This document shows positions 8,685-16,470 of a stretch of 47,307 nucleotides of DNA, piece by piece (position 1 is the first letter of the stretch; each line of letters starts with the position of its first letter). The translations under genes and the position numbers were made by a program. The DNA is from Xenorhabdus sp. BG5. Its GTDB lineage: Bacteria; Pseudomonadota; Gammaproteobacteria; Enterobacterales; Enterobacteriaceae. Below the pieces are notes generated by a model that ran no database searches, was not told the DNA's origin, and saw only the letters and a list, made by a program, of their open reading frames with translations. The stretch spans positions 1-47,307 of the forward strand of contig NZ_JADEUG010000030.1 of assembly GCF_015163665.1 (NCBI RefSeq), in the 5' to 3' direction.

Positions 8685-9149
8685 ATGTCTGAGAACACAA
8701 CATCGTTAACCAAAAATGACTATTTCAACCTGAATATTAAGGGACTCGGCTATTTGAATAATATCCGCCATGTCAGCACGGCCAATGGCACGTTCCTGAG
8801 TTGCGTGATCAATGCGTTAAATGGTCCCGGTGATAATCCGGTCTATGTGCGTTTTGATATTACCGTGGTCGGCAAGGAGGCGACCAGTCTGATTGCCCGT
8901 TGTCAGAAATCGGTGGATGAGGACAAAAAAGTGTTACTGGGGTTTACCTTAAGTAACCCTTCAACCGATATTTTCACCCTGAAACGCGGAGATCATGCCG
9001 GTGAACAGCGCGTCAGCCTGAAAGCCCGTTTGATCAAGGTGGATTGGATTAAAATCGGTCAGGACAAGGTCTATCAGGCCGAACAATCCGACTCGACACC
9101 GCCACAGAACGGTGTTGCGCAAACTGAATATGCAGAAAATTCTTTCTGA
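8685..9149 (+). CDS. STY4534-family ICE replication protein (DUF3577)
   Basis: This 154-residue protein has the DUF3577 signature: YFNLNIKGLGYLNNIR near the N-terminus, LSCVINALNGP, YVRFDITVVGKEA, and FTLSNPSTDIFTLKRGDH followed by LKARLIKVDWIKI. The family (STY4534) is conserved between topB and ssb in SPI-7-type ICEs. Its alternating beta pattern has been compared with single-strand-binding folds, but that is not established. The ATG is preceded by GGAGAA at good spacing. A perfect 9-bp hairpin follows 20 bp after the stop codon. I see no truncation. Confidence 0.85.
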   Translation: MSENTTSLTKNDYFNLNIKGLGYLNNIRHVSTANGTFLSCVINALNGPGDNPVYVRFDITVVGKEATSLIARCQKSVDEDKKVLLGFTLSNPSTDIFTLKRGDHAGEQRVSLKARLIKVDWIKIGQDKVYQAEQSDSTPPQNGVAQTEYAENSF

Positions 9150-9170
9150 TATTTGTTATCCCTTTGACTT

Positions 9171-9194
9171 GCCCTGAATCGTCGTATTCAGGGC
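9171..9194 (+). terminator. Hairpin after the DUF3577 gene, possible weak terminator
   Basis: GCCCTGAAT (9171-9179) and ATTCAGGGC (9186-9194) form a perfect stem with a six-base loop. Only a short run of T follows, so it may attenuate rather than stop transcription. Confidence 0.5.
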
Positions 9195-9225
9195 AGGTTC
9201 CTTTATCAAATAACAGGATACCGTT

Positions 9226-9434
9226 ATGAATGTTCCATCAATTGGTTTTCTGGCACTGCAATATTGTCATAAGCAATTACCGTTAACGGTGTTGCAAACC
9301 CGTGCGGGCTTTTATATCGGCACGACAGAGGGCGGTGTGCCCTGCTCCCGTGAATCTATGGAATATTTGCCAGCCGTGAACAGGCAGAGTTTGCCCTGAA
9401 ACAAGGGCGCTGGACGCAGCGTCAGTCATCGTAA
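9226..9434 (+). pseudogene. Small conserved ICE protein, frameshifted
   Basis: From the ATG at 9226 the frame reads a short soluble protein with QTRAGFYIGTTEGG and SRESMEY, then runs into a TGA at 9397. The next frame continues naturally as [18 protein letters not shown] and ends at TAA 9432-9434. Adding one T to the TTT at 9366-9368 joins the two parts into about 70 residues. Small proteins of this layout (TRAGFYIGT, SRES.EY, EQAE.AL) are common beside ssb in ICEs and plasmids. I know of no function. The change is a single base and could be a sequencing error. Confidence 0.65.
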
Positions 9435-9448
9435 CAGAGAGGAAATAT

Positions 9449-9961
9449 ATGTCTTCACGTGGAATTAACAAGGTGATTTTAGTCGGTTTCCTGGGGCAAG
9501 ATCCGGAAATCCGCTACTTGCCTACCGGTGGCACTGTAGCAACGTTGTCACTGGCGACCTCAGAAAACTGGCGGGATAAACAAACGGGCGAGATGCGGGA
9601 AAAAACCGAATGGCACCGGGTGGTGATCTTTGGCAAATTAGCAGAAATCGCCGCGGAATACCTGCAAAAAGGCGCCCAGGTTTATATCGAAGGTTCTTTG
9701 CAAACGCGAAAATGGCAGGACCAACAAGGGCAGGATCGCTATTCAACGGAAGTGGTGGTGAGTGTCAATGGCACAATGCAGATGCTGGGAAGTCGTGGCG
9801 ATGCAAAACAGCCGGCTGCTCAGCAGGTTGGGCATAAGCCAGCACCGAAGCAACCGCCTTCTCAACCCGCCAATAAGGAGAGAAAAACGACTCGTGCGGT
9901 ACAACCCGCTGCTTTACCGGAACCGGAAGAAATGGATTGGAATGAGGAGATCCCGTTCTGA
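9449..9961 (+). CDS. ssb: Single-stranded DNA-binding protein
   Basis: The 170 residues have a complete OB fold ([20 protein letters not shown], then [20 protein letters not shown], then [17 protein letters not shown]). A Pro/Gln-rich flexible linker follows, and the acidic tip ends EEIPF, the motif through which SSB recruits replication and repair enzymes. The protein coats single-stranded DNA as a tetramer. An ICE-borne copy would protect the transferred strand and support replication of the element. GAGAGGAA precedes the ATG. A GC-rich hairpin follows the stop codon by about 20 bp. Confidence 0.95.
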   Translation: MSSRGINKVILVGFLGQDPEIRYLPTGGTVATLSLATSENWRDKQTGEMREKTEWHRVVIFGKLAEIAAEYLQKGAQVYIEGSLQTRKWQDQQGQDRYSTEVVVSVNGTMQMLGSRGDAKQPAAQQVGHKPAPKQPPSQPANKERKTTRAVQPAALPEPEEMDWNEEIPF

Positions 9962-9984
9962 GTGGTTTTTACTATCAACAAATT

Positions 9985-10008
9985 GCCCTGTTGCAACAGG
10001 GCTTCTTC
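9985..10008 (+). terminator. Terminator-like hairpin after ssb
   Basis: GCCCTG (9985-9990), TTGCAA and CAGGGC (9997-10002) form a tight GC-rich hairpin followed by TTCTTC. It is placed to end the replication module before the AbiF region. Confidence 0.55.
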
Positions 10009-10146
10009 ATAAAATCGGTCAAAAAAATGAATAAAAATCAACCTTTCAGAGTTTTTTGGTATTACGTGTTATGCTAATGAATTAAAAGCATTTTCAAACA
10101 TAAATAGCATTTTTTGTTAAAAAATAATGCGACACCTATGTATACT

Positions 10147-10214
10147 TAAGCACAAGTACACCTGCCACGCTGAGTCCCTTACTAGGGAATGCGCAAATTG
10201 GCGGGTTTTTTTTT
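10147..10214 (+). ncRNA. Structured RNA upstream of abiF, likely abiF-motif RNA antitoxin
   Basis: A compact RNA can be folded here. An outer stem pairs CCTGCCA (10161-10167) with TGGCGGG (10199-10205), CGC (10168-10170) pairs with GCG (10191-10193), and an inner hairpin joins TCCCT (10175-10179) to AGGGA (10184-10188). Nine T (10206-10214) follow at once, so it ends as an intrinsic terminator. TATACT at 10141-10146 could be its -10 box, but I see no convincing -35. It ends 27 bp before the AbiF start codon. Conserved structured RNAs have been reported upstream of abiF genes (the abiF motif) and act as RNA antitoxins in AbiF systems. I have not matched the published consensus. Confidence 0.6.
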
Positions 10215-10241
10215 ACCTGAATTTTACTTTCCAGATATTTT

Positions 10242-11180
10242 ATGACTACCCCTACGCAAAAGAAGATTTATCAAAAGCGCCCTGAAGATATTTCTTTTCT
10301 GATTAATAAGCTCCAGGAACGTGGCCTGATTATAAAAGATTACAAAGTGGCAGAAAATGCCCTGACATTTATCGGTTATTACAGATTGCGGGGTTATTTT
10401 TATCCTTTTTACATTATGGATGATCAGCGTATACCACAACCGATTGAACCCAAGAATTTTGTTGCAGGAACGACGCTGGAAGATGTTATTCAGCTTTATG
10501 AATTTGATCGCAAACTACGTTTAATTATACTCGAACAAATACAAAAAGTTGAAATAGGGTTGCGGACCTGTTTGTCTGAGCATATGAGTGGAAAATATGG
10601 TGCTCATTGGTTCATGAACTTATCTGTTCTGAGCAATGACTACCACTATGAAAATTTTTTTGGTCAAATTAATGAAGCCAAAGAAACGTTTATTGAACAT
10701 TATAAGAAAAAATATCACACCCCGAAATATCCGCCTTCCTGGATGATTACAGAAACATTGAGTTTTGGTTCATGGTCGAAAATGTATAAGTCGTTATTAC
10801 CTGTTGACCAGAAAGCGATCGCGCACAAGTTTAATGTTAAAAATTATGAAGTCATGGCGTCCTGGTTTCACACATTAAGCCATATTCGTAATCTCTGTGC
10901 ACATCATAACCGTATCTGGAACCGATCTTTTCGTGCATTTCCGCCTAAAAAAGGCAGTGAATTAGCGCAACATATTATTAATCCATCCACGCTTTACAGT
11001 AGGCTGGCTGTGTTGAAATATCTTTCAGATCAAGTGTCTTACAATGATGGACTAAAAACACAATTAACTGAATTGATGAAGGATAAACCCTGTTGTGTGA
11101 AATGGGAAAAGATGGGGTTTATTGATAATTGGGCGGGGACTCCACTTTGGCAGCAAGAGATTATATCTCCCTCTGCTTAG
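10242..11180 (+). CDS. abiF: AbiF/AbiD-type abortive infection protein (Abi_2, HEPN-like)
   Basis: The 312 residues belong to the Abi_2 family. The N-terminal part has FLINKLQERGLIIKDY, ALTFIGYYRLRGYFYPF and a long central helix region (LYEFDRKLRLIILEQIQKVE). A C-terminal RNLCAHHNRIWNR contains the R-x4-H pattern of HEPN ribonucleases. AbiF proteins abort phage infection by growth arrest and are thought to cut RNA. They are related to the proposed ancestors of Cas13 and are controlled by an adjacent small RNA. Such an RNA candidate lies directly upstream. The gene is intact and of normal length. Its GC content is clearly lower than that of the ssb and pil genes beside it, so it is probably an accessory insertion in the ICE. 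Confidence 0.87.
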   Translation: MTTPTQKKIYQKRPEDISFLINKLQERGLIIKDYKVAENALTFIGYYRLRGYFYPFYIMDDQRIPQPIEPKNFVAGTTLEDVIQLYEFDRKLRLIILEQIQKVEIGLRTCLSEHMSGKYGAHWFMNLSVLSNDYHYENFFGQINEAKETFIEHYKKKYHTPKYPPSWMITETLSFGSWSKMYKSLLPVDQKAIAHKFNVKNYEVMASWFHTLSHIRNLCAHHNRIWNRSFRAFPPKKGSELAQHIINPSTLYSRLAVLKYLSDQVSYNDGLKTQLTELMKDKPCCVKWEKMGFIDNWAGTPLWQQEIISPSA

Positions 11181-11342
11181 AATAAGTTAATGAGGATGCT
11201 GCCAGTGTTATGTGCAGTGATAAATGTATCCCAGGTTGTGGAATGGGTTATTCAATTTAAGTGCGCTAATAACTTAATTTACTTATTAGACTTACCTGTT
11301 CGATTATTGAATTCGATAACACAATCGGTTAAAGTGAAAAAG

Positions 11343-11511
11343 CTATCGGCAAAATCCGATAGTCGGGGATTTGCGACCTCGTTTGTTATCCACTGGTAGG
11401 TAGTTTCTACCAGTGTGCCTGCTATCATCCTTTCAATGGTGGTTCAGGCAGGGGAGACTCACGTCTCGCCGGCTGATAACTCCGGTATCGCAAACCCTGT
11501 CTGAACTACCA
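11343..11511 (+). promoter_or_regulatory. Highly structured leader upstream of the HTH regulator
   Basis: Three structures are visible: a hairpin CTATCGG/CCGATAG (11343-11362), a perfect 9-bp hairpin CACTGGTAG/CTACCAGTG (11391-11415), and a 17-bp stem with two G-U pairs (11437-11453 with 11495-11511). The last encloses GAGAC/GTCTC (11454-11467) and CCGG/CCGG, so it resembles a three-way junction. It ends 28 bp before the regulator's ATG. I see no coding region between 11181 and 11539. Confidence 0.55.
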
Positions 11512-11539
11512 CCAATAATCAACAGAAGGGGAAGCAGGT

Positions 11540-11803
11540 ATGATTAACACTCAACAAGACTGGCACCCAGCCGAAATTATTTGTGCATTACGCAAGCGTG
11601 GTACGACACTCGCCGCTTTATCCCGTGAATCGGGACTCAGCTCTTCTACACTGGCAAATACCTTATCCCGTCCATGGCCTAAAGGGGAGTTTATCATCGC
11701 TGCCCGTTTGGAGATGGAGCCTGCTGAAATCTGGCCAAGCCGCTACTTTGATCATAATGGCAATTTGATTGAACGGAGAAGACATAAATCGGTTGCTGAA
11801 TAA
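11540..11803 (+). CDS. Ner/Nlp-type helix-turn-helix regulator
   Basis: The 87 residues fit the small Ner/SfsB (Nlp) family of DNA-binding proteins related to phage Mu Ner. The N-terminal DWHPAEIICALRKRGTTLAA leads into a helix-turn-helix (LAALSRESGLSSSTLANTL), then RPWPKGEFIIAARLEMEPAEIWPSRY in shorter conserved pieces. The gene stands alone between the AbiF unit and the pil/T4SS operon, behind a structured leader. That makes it a candidate regulator of ICE transfer, which is inference from position. An AAGGGG ribosome site lies eight bases before the ATG. Confidence 0.85.
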   Translation: MINTQQDWHPAEIICALRKRGTTLAALSRESGLSSSTLANTLSRPWPKGEFIIAARLEMEPAEIWPSRYFDHNGNLIERRRHKSVAE

Positions 11804-11978
11804 TGCTTCGTTATCACCCATGACACTGAATACGATAGTATTTGCTCAGGGTTCATCCGTTATTTTCTATTACGGCATGTTTATTTTCAGCAAACACAAT
11901 TGAGTTGTTCATTGAATACATCACAGGGTTCCTTGCATAGTCAGGATTATTTTACGACTGGGCAGGAACCTATTTGGC

Positions 11979-12521
11979 ATGAAAATAAACGCGTTAGTTG
12001 GTTTGATAGCGGTCATCATGACCGGATGCACCGCTCCCGTAAAACCACCGCCATCTCAACCCGCAAAAGAAACTTTTCCTTCCGTCACGCTGACCCGCAA
12101 CGTTCAGCCGGTTTCACCGGATATTTATGGGCAAAAAGCAGAAGTTGTTCGTTATGGCCGCTATTTGCTGGTCAGCACCGACCCGACAGAAGCGCAGCGT
12201 GACCCGCTTTCCCAATTGATTGATAGCCCTATCCCTGCTTCTCTGAAACCCACCGTGGCTGATGCCATGCGTTACGTGTTGCGTCAATCGGGCTACGCAC
12301 TCTGTGCACCGGAAAAAACCAATGATATTTTATATCGTCAGCCGTTGCCGTCTGTGCACACTCAGTTAGGCCCCGTTAGGTTACGTACTGCGTTACAAAT
12401 TATGGCAGGTCCGGCCTGGCAACTGGAGGTCGATGAGGTGCAGCGTATGGTGTGCCACCATTTACGGCAGGGCTATCAGTTACCGGCTCCGGCTAAACAA
12501 ACGCAGCAGGGAGGACATTGA
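11979..12521 (+). CDS. pilL: PilL N-terminal-domain lipoprotein (TIGR03748)
   Basis: This 180-residue protein has a lipoprotein signal (ALVGLIAVIMTGC, with Cys17 as the lipidation site). The periplasmic domain contains VSPDIYGQKAEVVRYGRYLLV and DAMRYVLRQSGYALC, the pattern of the PilL N-terminal domain of ICE type IV pilus or T4SS loci. In this subfamily PilL is thought to be an envelope component of the transfer apparatus. The protein is shorter than PilL forms that carry extra C-terminal domains, but the conserved N-domain is complete. Its TGA overlaps the ATG of the next gene, indicating coupled translation. The 175 bp upstream hold no other gene. Confidence 0.8.
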   Translation: MKINALVGLIAVIMTGCTAPVKPPPSQPAKETFPSVTLTRNVQPVSPDIYGQKAEVVRYGRYLLVSTDPTEAQRDPLSQLIDSPIPASLKPTVADAMRYVLRQSGYALCAPEKTNDILYRQPLPSVHTQLGPVRLRTALQIMAGPAWQLEVDEVQRMVCHHLRQGYQLPAPAKQTQQGGH

Positions 12522-13219
12522 TGAAATGGCATCATTTCGGTTTATGGGTATGGTTGCTGAGCAGTTCGGTCTGGGCAGCCACACCGGCACCCTTAGCCTC
12601 TCAGCAGACGCAATCAATGGAAAACCAACAGCAACCCCTGAAAAATCAGGCTGAACAGTGGCAGTTAAGTGCGGATGAGTACCAGCGTTATCAGCAACTG
12701 TTGAACGGACCACGGGGTATCCAGTCACCGGGGCTTGACCCGCTGACCACATTAGGCATTGAAGCCGACAGTGATGCCGAACGTCGCCGTTATGCCGAAC
12801 AGTGGGTCAGGGCGGAGTTTGCCCGTACCGAAAAAGAATTGCGTTTCCAGCGTGAAGTGGATGCGGCGTGGCAGCGGCTGTTTCCGGATGTGTTGCCGGT
12901 CAATATGACAACATCACGGGAGACAAGTGGTCGCCTGGCGTTGTTTGTCAGGGTCAAAGATTGCCCACCCTGTGAAACCCGTTTGGACGAAGTTCTGGCG
13001 GCGAAGCAACCGGTGGATATCTATCTGGTCGACAGTCAGGGTAATGACGATACATTACGGCAGTGGGCCAAAAACCATCATATTCCTGTTGAACGGATAC
13101 GTCATCGGCAAATCACGCTGAATCATGATGCGGGGTACTGGTTCCGGTTTGGCAAGGGGCAGATGCCGGTATTATTGCGGCAAGGAGAGCAGGGATGGCA
13201 CATCACATCATTACCATGA
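12521..13219 (+). CDS. TIGR03759-family integrating conjugative element protein
   Basis: This 232-residue exported protein starts with a signal peptide (MKWHHFGLWVWLLSSSVWA). A helical segment with WQLSADEYQRYQQLLNGPRG, characteristic of TIGR03759, follows. A C-terminal thioredoxin-like part carries KDCPPC, a CxxC-like pair in a beta-strand context, and VDIYLVDSQGNDDTLRQWA. The family belongs to the periplasmic machinery of GI-type ICE conjugation, and its exact role is unknown. I chose the ATG at 12521 because GGGAGG lies six bases before it; a TTG three bases upstream is less likely. It overlaps the next gene. Confidence 0.85.
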   Translation: MKWHHFGLWVWLLSSSVWAATPAPLASQQTQSMENQQQPLKNQAEQWQLSADEYQRYQQLLNGPRGIQSPGLDPLTTLGIEADSDAERRRYAEQWVRAEFARTEKELRFQREVDAAWQRLFPDVLPVNMTTSRETSGRLALFVRVKDCPPCETRLDEVLAAKQPVDIYLVDSQGNDDTLRQWAKNHHIPVERIRHRQITLNHDAGYWFRFGKGQMPVLLRQGEQGWHITSLP

Positions 13220-13734
13220 AACTGCTGAACCTGTTACCTATTATTGGTTTGTTATGGGTCACTGCCAGCCAGGCTGAACTGAACGTGATTGCCGATTTAG
13301 GCGGTAAAGAGGCTTCGCCCTTTTATGCAGGTATTTATGCTCAGTCAGGTGATATCACTTTGCCTCCACCGCATTTTTCACCCGAGCAGGCCGGTGAAGC
13401 TGCGATGTTACCGGTGAAAACACTGGAACTGACATCGGGGAAAGTGGCAAGCCGACCACTGCAACTGCCGGGCATTGGTGCGCTATTTCTGATTGGGGAT
13501 GATCCCGATTCACGCCAGTGGTTAAGCCAACATGCTGTACGGCTTAAGCAATTGCATGCCGTGGGTCTGGTTGTCAATGTCAGTGAAATGGCGGGCTTAC
13601 AGTCACTGCGCGCATTAGCACCGGATGTCTTGTTATCTCCGGCTTCCGGTTCGGAATTGGCTCGCCGTTTGCAACTGCAACATTATCCAGTATTAATCAC
13701 CGAAACTTCACTTTCTCAGTCGTTATTACCATGA
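13195..13734 (+). CDS. TIGR03765-family integrating conjugative element protein
   Basis: This 179-residue periplasmic protein has an N-terminal signal (LLNLLPIIGLLWVTASQA). A conserved body follows with VIADLGGKEASPFYAGIY, LFLIGDDPDSRQWL and GLVVNVSEMAGLQSLRALA. It matches TIGR03765, a family restricted to SPI-7/PAPI-1-like ICEs and always placed between the TIGR03759 gene and traD. Two starts are possible: 13195, which has AAGGAG before it and overlaps the preceding gene by 25 bp, or 13216, which gives a more usual signal peptide. The gene overlaps traD by four bases (ATGA). Confidence 0.85.
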   Translation: MAHHIITMKLLNLLPIIGLLWVTASQAELNVIADLGGKEASPFYAGIYAQSGDITLPPPHFSPEQAGEAAMLPVKTLELTSGKVASRPLQLPGIGALFLIGDDPDSRQWLSQHAVRLKQLHAVGLVVNVSEMAGLQSLRALAPDVLLSPASGSELARRLQLQHYPVLITETSLSQSLLP

Positions 13735-15623
13735 GCCGCCGTTATGTTGTTGAAGCCCTGTTACGTCCAGCTGTCGAGCTGAATACCGCGGTGGTCTCCG
13801 CCGTTGCCGCGTTTGTCTGCATCAGGGCACCCTGGGCCATTGCACTGGCACCGTCAGTCAGTTATGTGATGGCAGGCGGTTTTGCGGTATTAGCGATGAT
13901 ACGCACATGGCAGGGCATTCAGGTGATACGCTATCGCAGAAACCTGCGCCGTTTGCCACGTTACCAGATGGGTACAAAACAGATCCCTGTCAGTCATCAG
14001 CGCTTGTTTCTGGGCAAGGGATTTCGCTGGCAGCAAAAGCATACCCAGCGTTTGCAGGATACGCGGCGACCGGAAGTTGAACGATTTGTGCAACCGTCCC
14101 GGCTTTATCAGCTTGGCCGTTTACTGGAGCACCGAACGGAATATCGTTGGCCGAAATTGTCGGCCCTGTTACGCAACGATTCCCCGTTCAATCCGGTGCG
14201 GCCTTTGCCACCGGTTGGCGGCAATCCCATGATCCACGGTATTGAACCACAGGAAGCTGAAGTGTTTATGGATCTGCGCGAACGGGTCGGGCATACCTTA
14301 GTGATGGGCACCACCCGTGTGGGGAAAACCCGGCTGGCCGGAAATATCGGCACGTTATAACGCGGTCGGGCGATTTGGCCGGGTATCGGAAGTCGCTTCC
14401 CGTCTGGCCGGACAACTCAGTGGGGAAGGGAACAGCGCCGCTTTTCGGGAATTTGCCTGGCGGTTTGTTAATATTGTGGCTCGCGCGTTAGTCGCTTTGG
14501 GACATCGGCCGGATTACACGCTGATTACCCGTTACGTCAATAATATCAGCGAATTGTATCAGCTCTATGCCACCAAAATGATGGCAGAGCGACAACCCGC
14601 ACTGCTGGAACAAATCAGCCAGTCTCTCAGCAAGCTGAAAGAAAAAGATATCCCGCGCAATATGCAGGGGCAGCCTGACGCGCTGAGACTCTGGGCGATG
14701 GAAGTGACGCTGAGTTCAGAAGCCGGTAAGCAGCTTTACGATCCGCTGTGCGTTATGACCGCACCTATTTTGATAAAATTGTGGCTTCTTTATTACCCCT
14801 GCTGGAAAAACTGACCACCGGCAAAATTTCAGAACTGCTCTCGCCGGATTATCTCAATATGGCTGATTTACGCCCGATTTTCGACTGGGAACAGGTGATC
14901 CGCAAAAACGGTATTGTCTATATCGGGCTGGATGCGCTGTCTGACAGTGATGTTGCCTCTGCGGTAGGAAACAGCATGTTTGCCGATTTGGTCAGTGTCG
15001 CGGGGCAGATTTATAAATACGGCATGAATGGGGGCTTACCCGTTCGCCATGATGGCAAGCTGGCGATTAACCTGCATTGTGACGAATTTAATGAGCTGAT
15101 GGGCGATGAATTTATCCCGCTAATCAATAAAGGCGGCGGTGCGGGTATGCAGGTCACCGCTTATACCCAGACCTCCTCGGATATCGAAGCCCGTATCGGC
15201 AGCCCGGCTAAAACCGCGCAGGTGATCGGTAACTTCAATACCTTGATTATGTTGCGGGTGCGGGATAATCGGACGGCAGAGTTGCTCACCAGCCAGTTGG
15301 CCGAAGTGGAAATCTACAGTAAAACCCTGGTCTCGGGGCATTCGGATATTGCGGATGTTGAACAGGGTCAGGATTTTACCTCCTCCACACAGGACCGGGT
15401 AGGTACGGTCAAAACCCCGCTGGTGACCCCTGCCGAAATGATTAACCTGCCGAAAGGGCAGGCGTTCGCCTTACTGGAGGGCGGCCAGTTGTGGAAAATT
15501 CGGATGCCGCTGCCTACAGGGGATGACGATGATACCCTGATGCCGGCGAGTTTGCAGAAAATCGCCGAACAGATGCGACGGCACTACCGTACCCGTGAAG
15601 CCTGGTGGGAAGAGAAAGCATAA
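13731..15623 (+). pseudogene. traD: Conjugative coupling factor TraD (SXT/TOL type), disrupted at two sites
   Basis: TraD is the membrane ATPase that brings the relaxosome to the T4SS. The N-terminus (13731-14360) has two membrane segments and Walker A (GTTRVGKTRLA), then stops at TAA 14358. The natural continuation in another frame, WPEISARYNAVGRFGRVSEV, starts at about 14335. The stretch that normally follows Walker A, including the DPKGD Walker B motif, is therefore missing, probably through deletion at GGCTGGC. A second break at about 14745 loses a few residues after QLYDP and changes frame back to AVRYDRTYFDKIV. The rest, to EAWWEEKA at 15623, is well preserved. A working coupling protein cannot be produced from this copy. 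Confidence 0.9.
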
Positions 15624-16381
15624 TGGCACAGTCAGAACCGGCTTCCCGTCAATCCACCCAACCCCCGCGCAAGCACGGCCTGCTGTATCGTGTGTTATGG
15701 GAATGGCTGTGGCAACTCGTTGGGTTTATTGTGATGTCCTGGTTATTCAGCCTGTTACTGGAATACCTCGGGATGACCTTTCTCTGGCAGGATGAAGGCG
15801 CTTCTCACAGCCAGAAGATGATGAAAACTGAGTTGCAATTTTTATCCACGGAATTTACCCAGAGCCTGCTGTTATCCGAACCGTCACAAACGGTCTCTGA
15901 CTGGCTGGTACAGGCGTATCAATGGCTGTTTGTGGACAGTGGTTTTATGCGCGGGATACAGGGGCAGCGGCAATATCCACTCAATCACAGCCATGATTTT
16001 AGGCGTGAATTCAATGCCGTATTACAGGGGGTATCAGGTTATTTGCAGGAATATGGGCTGGCCACAGTGTTTATCACGATGGTGACACTGACCCGAATAG
16101 CAATTCTGGTGTTATCTGTTCCGCTGTTTGTGATGGTGGTTTTAGTCGCAGGGGTTGACGGGCTGGGACGGCGGGATTTACGGCGTTATGGGGCGGGGTA
16201 TGAGTCGAGTTTTGTCTATCATCATGCCAAACGAGGAATTAAACCGGCCTGCACGATCCCCTGTGTACTGTATTTATCCTGGCCGGATGTGGTGTATCCG
16301 GCGGTAATATTGTTACCAGCAGCACTACTTTTGGGTATGGCGGTGGTGATCACAACCTCGATGTTTAAAAAATACCTTTAA
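15623..16381 (+). CDS. TIGR03747-family ICE membrane protein
   Basis: This 252-residue protein has membrane segments near the N-terminus (WQLVGFIVMSWLFSLLLEYL), around residues 150-180 (ITMVTLTRIAILVLSVPLFV) and at the C-terminus (VVYPAVILLPAALLLGMAVV). It also has GLGRRDLRRYGAGYESSF and FVYHHAKR, conserved in TIGR03747. The family lies directly after traD in PAPI-1-type ICEs and is an inner-membrane protein of the transfer system. The ATG overlaps the traD stop (TAATG), with GGAAG upstream. A long hairpin follows immediately, separating it from the convergent DUF5710 gene. Confidence 0.87.
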   Translation: MAQSEPASRQSTQPPRKHGLLYRVLWEWLWQLVGFIVMSWLFSLLLEYLGMTFLWQDEGASHSQKMMKTELQFLSTEFTQSLLLSEPSQTVSDWLVQAYQWLFVDSGFMRGIQGQRQYPLNHSHDFRREFNAVLQGVSGYLQEYGLATVFITMVTLTRIAILVLSVPLFVMVVLVAGVDGLGRRDLRRYGAGYESSFVYHHAKRGIKPACTIPCVLYLSWPDVVYPAVILLPAALLLGMAVVITTSMFKKYL

Positions 16382-16388
16382 TGCGCTG

Positions 16389-16432
16389 GACGATGGAATG
16401 CAAAACGGGTTTTTGTTTTGTATTCCATCGTC
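16389..16432. terminator. Long bidirectional terminator between convergent genes
   Basis: Arms 16389-16406 and 16415-16432 form an 18-bp stem with a single G-T pair and an eight-base loop. Both strands carry T-rich sequence at the top of the stem. It lies between the stops of the TIGR03747 gene (plus) and the DUF5710 gene (minus). Confidence 0.75.
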
Positions 16433-16470
16433 AGCAGACAAGCCGCATCGCGGCGCGTCAGTCTTCCCGG

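Noticed and set aside
11190-11399. A 69-codon open frame after the AbiF gene
   Set aside because: It has no ribosome site or recognisable domain and overlaps the hairpins of the regulator's leader; it looks like chance.
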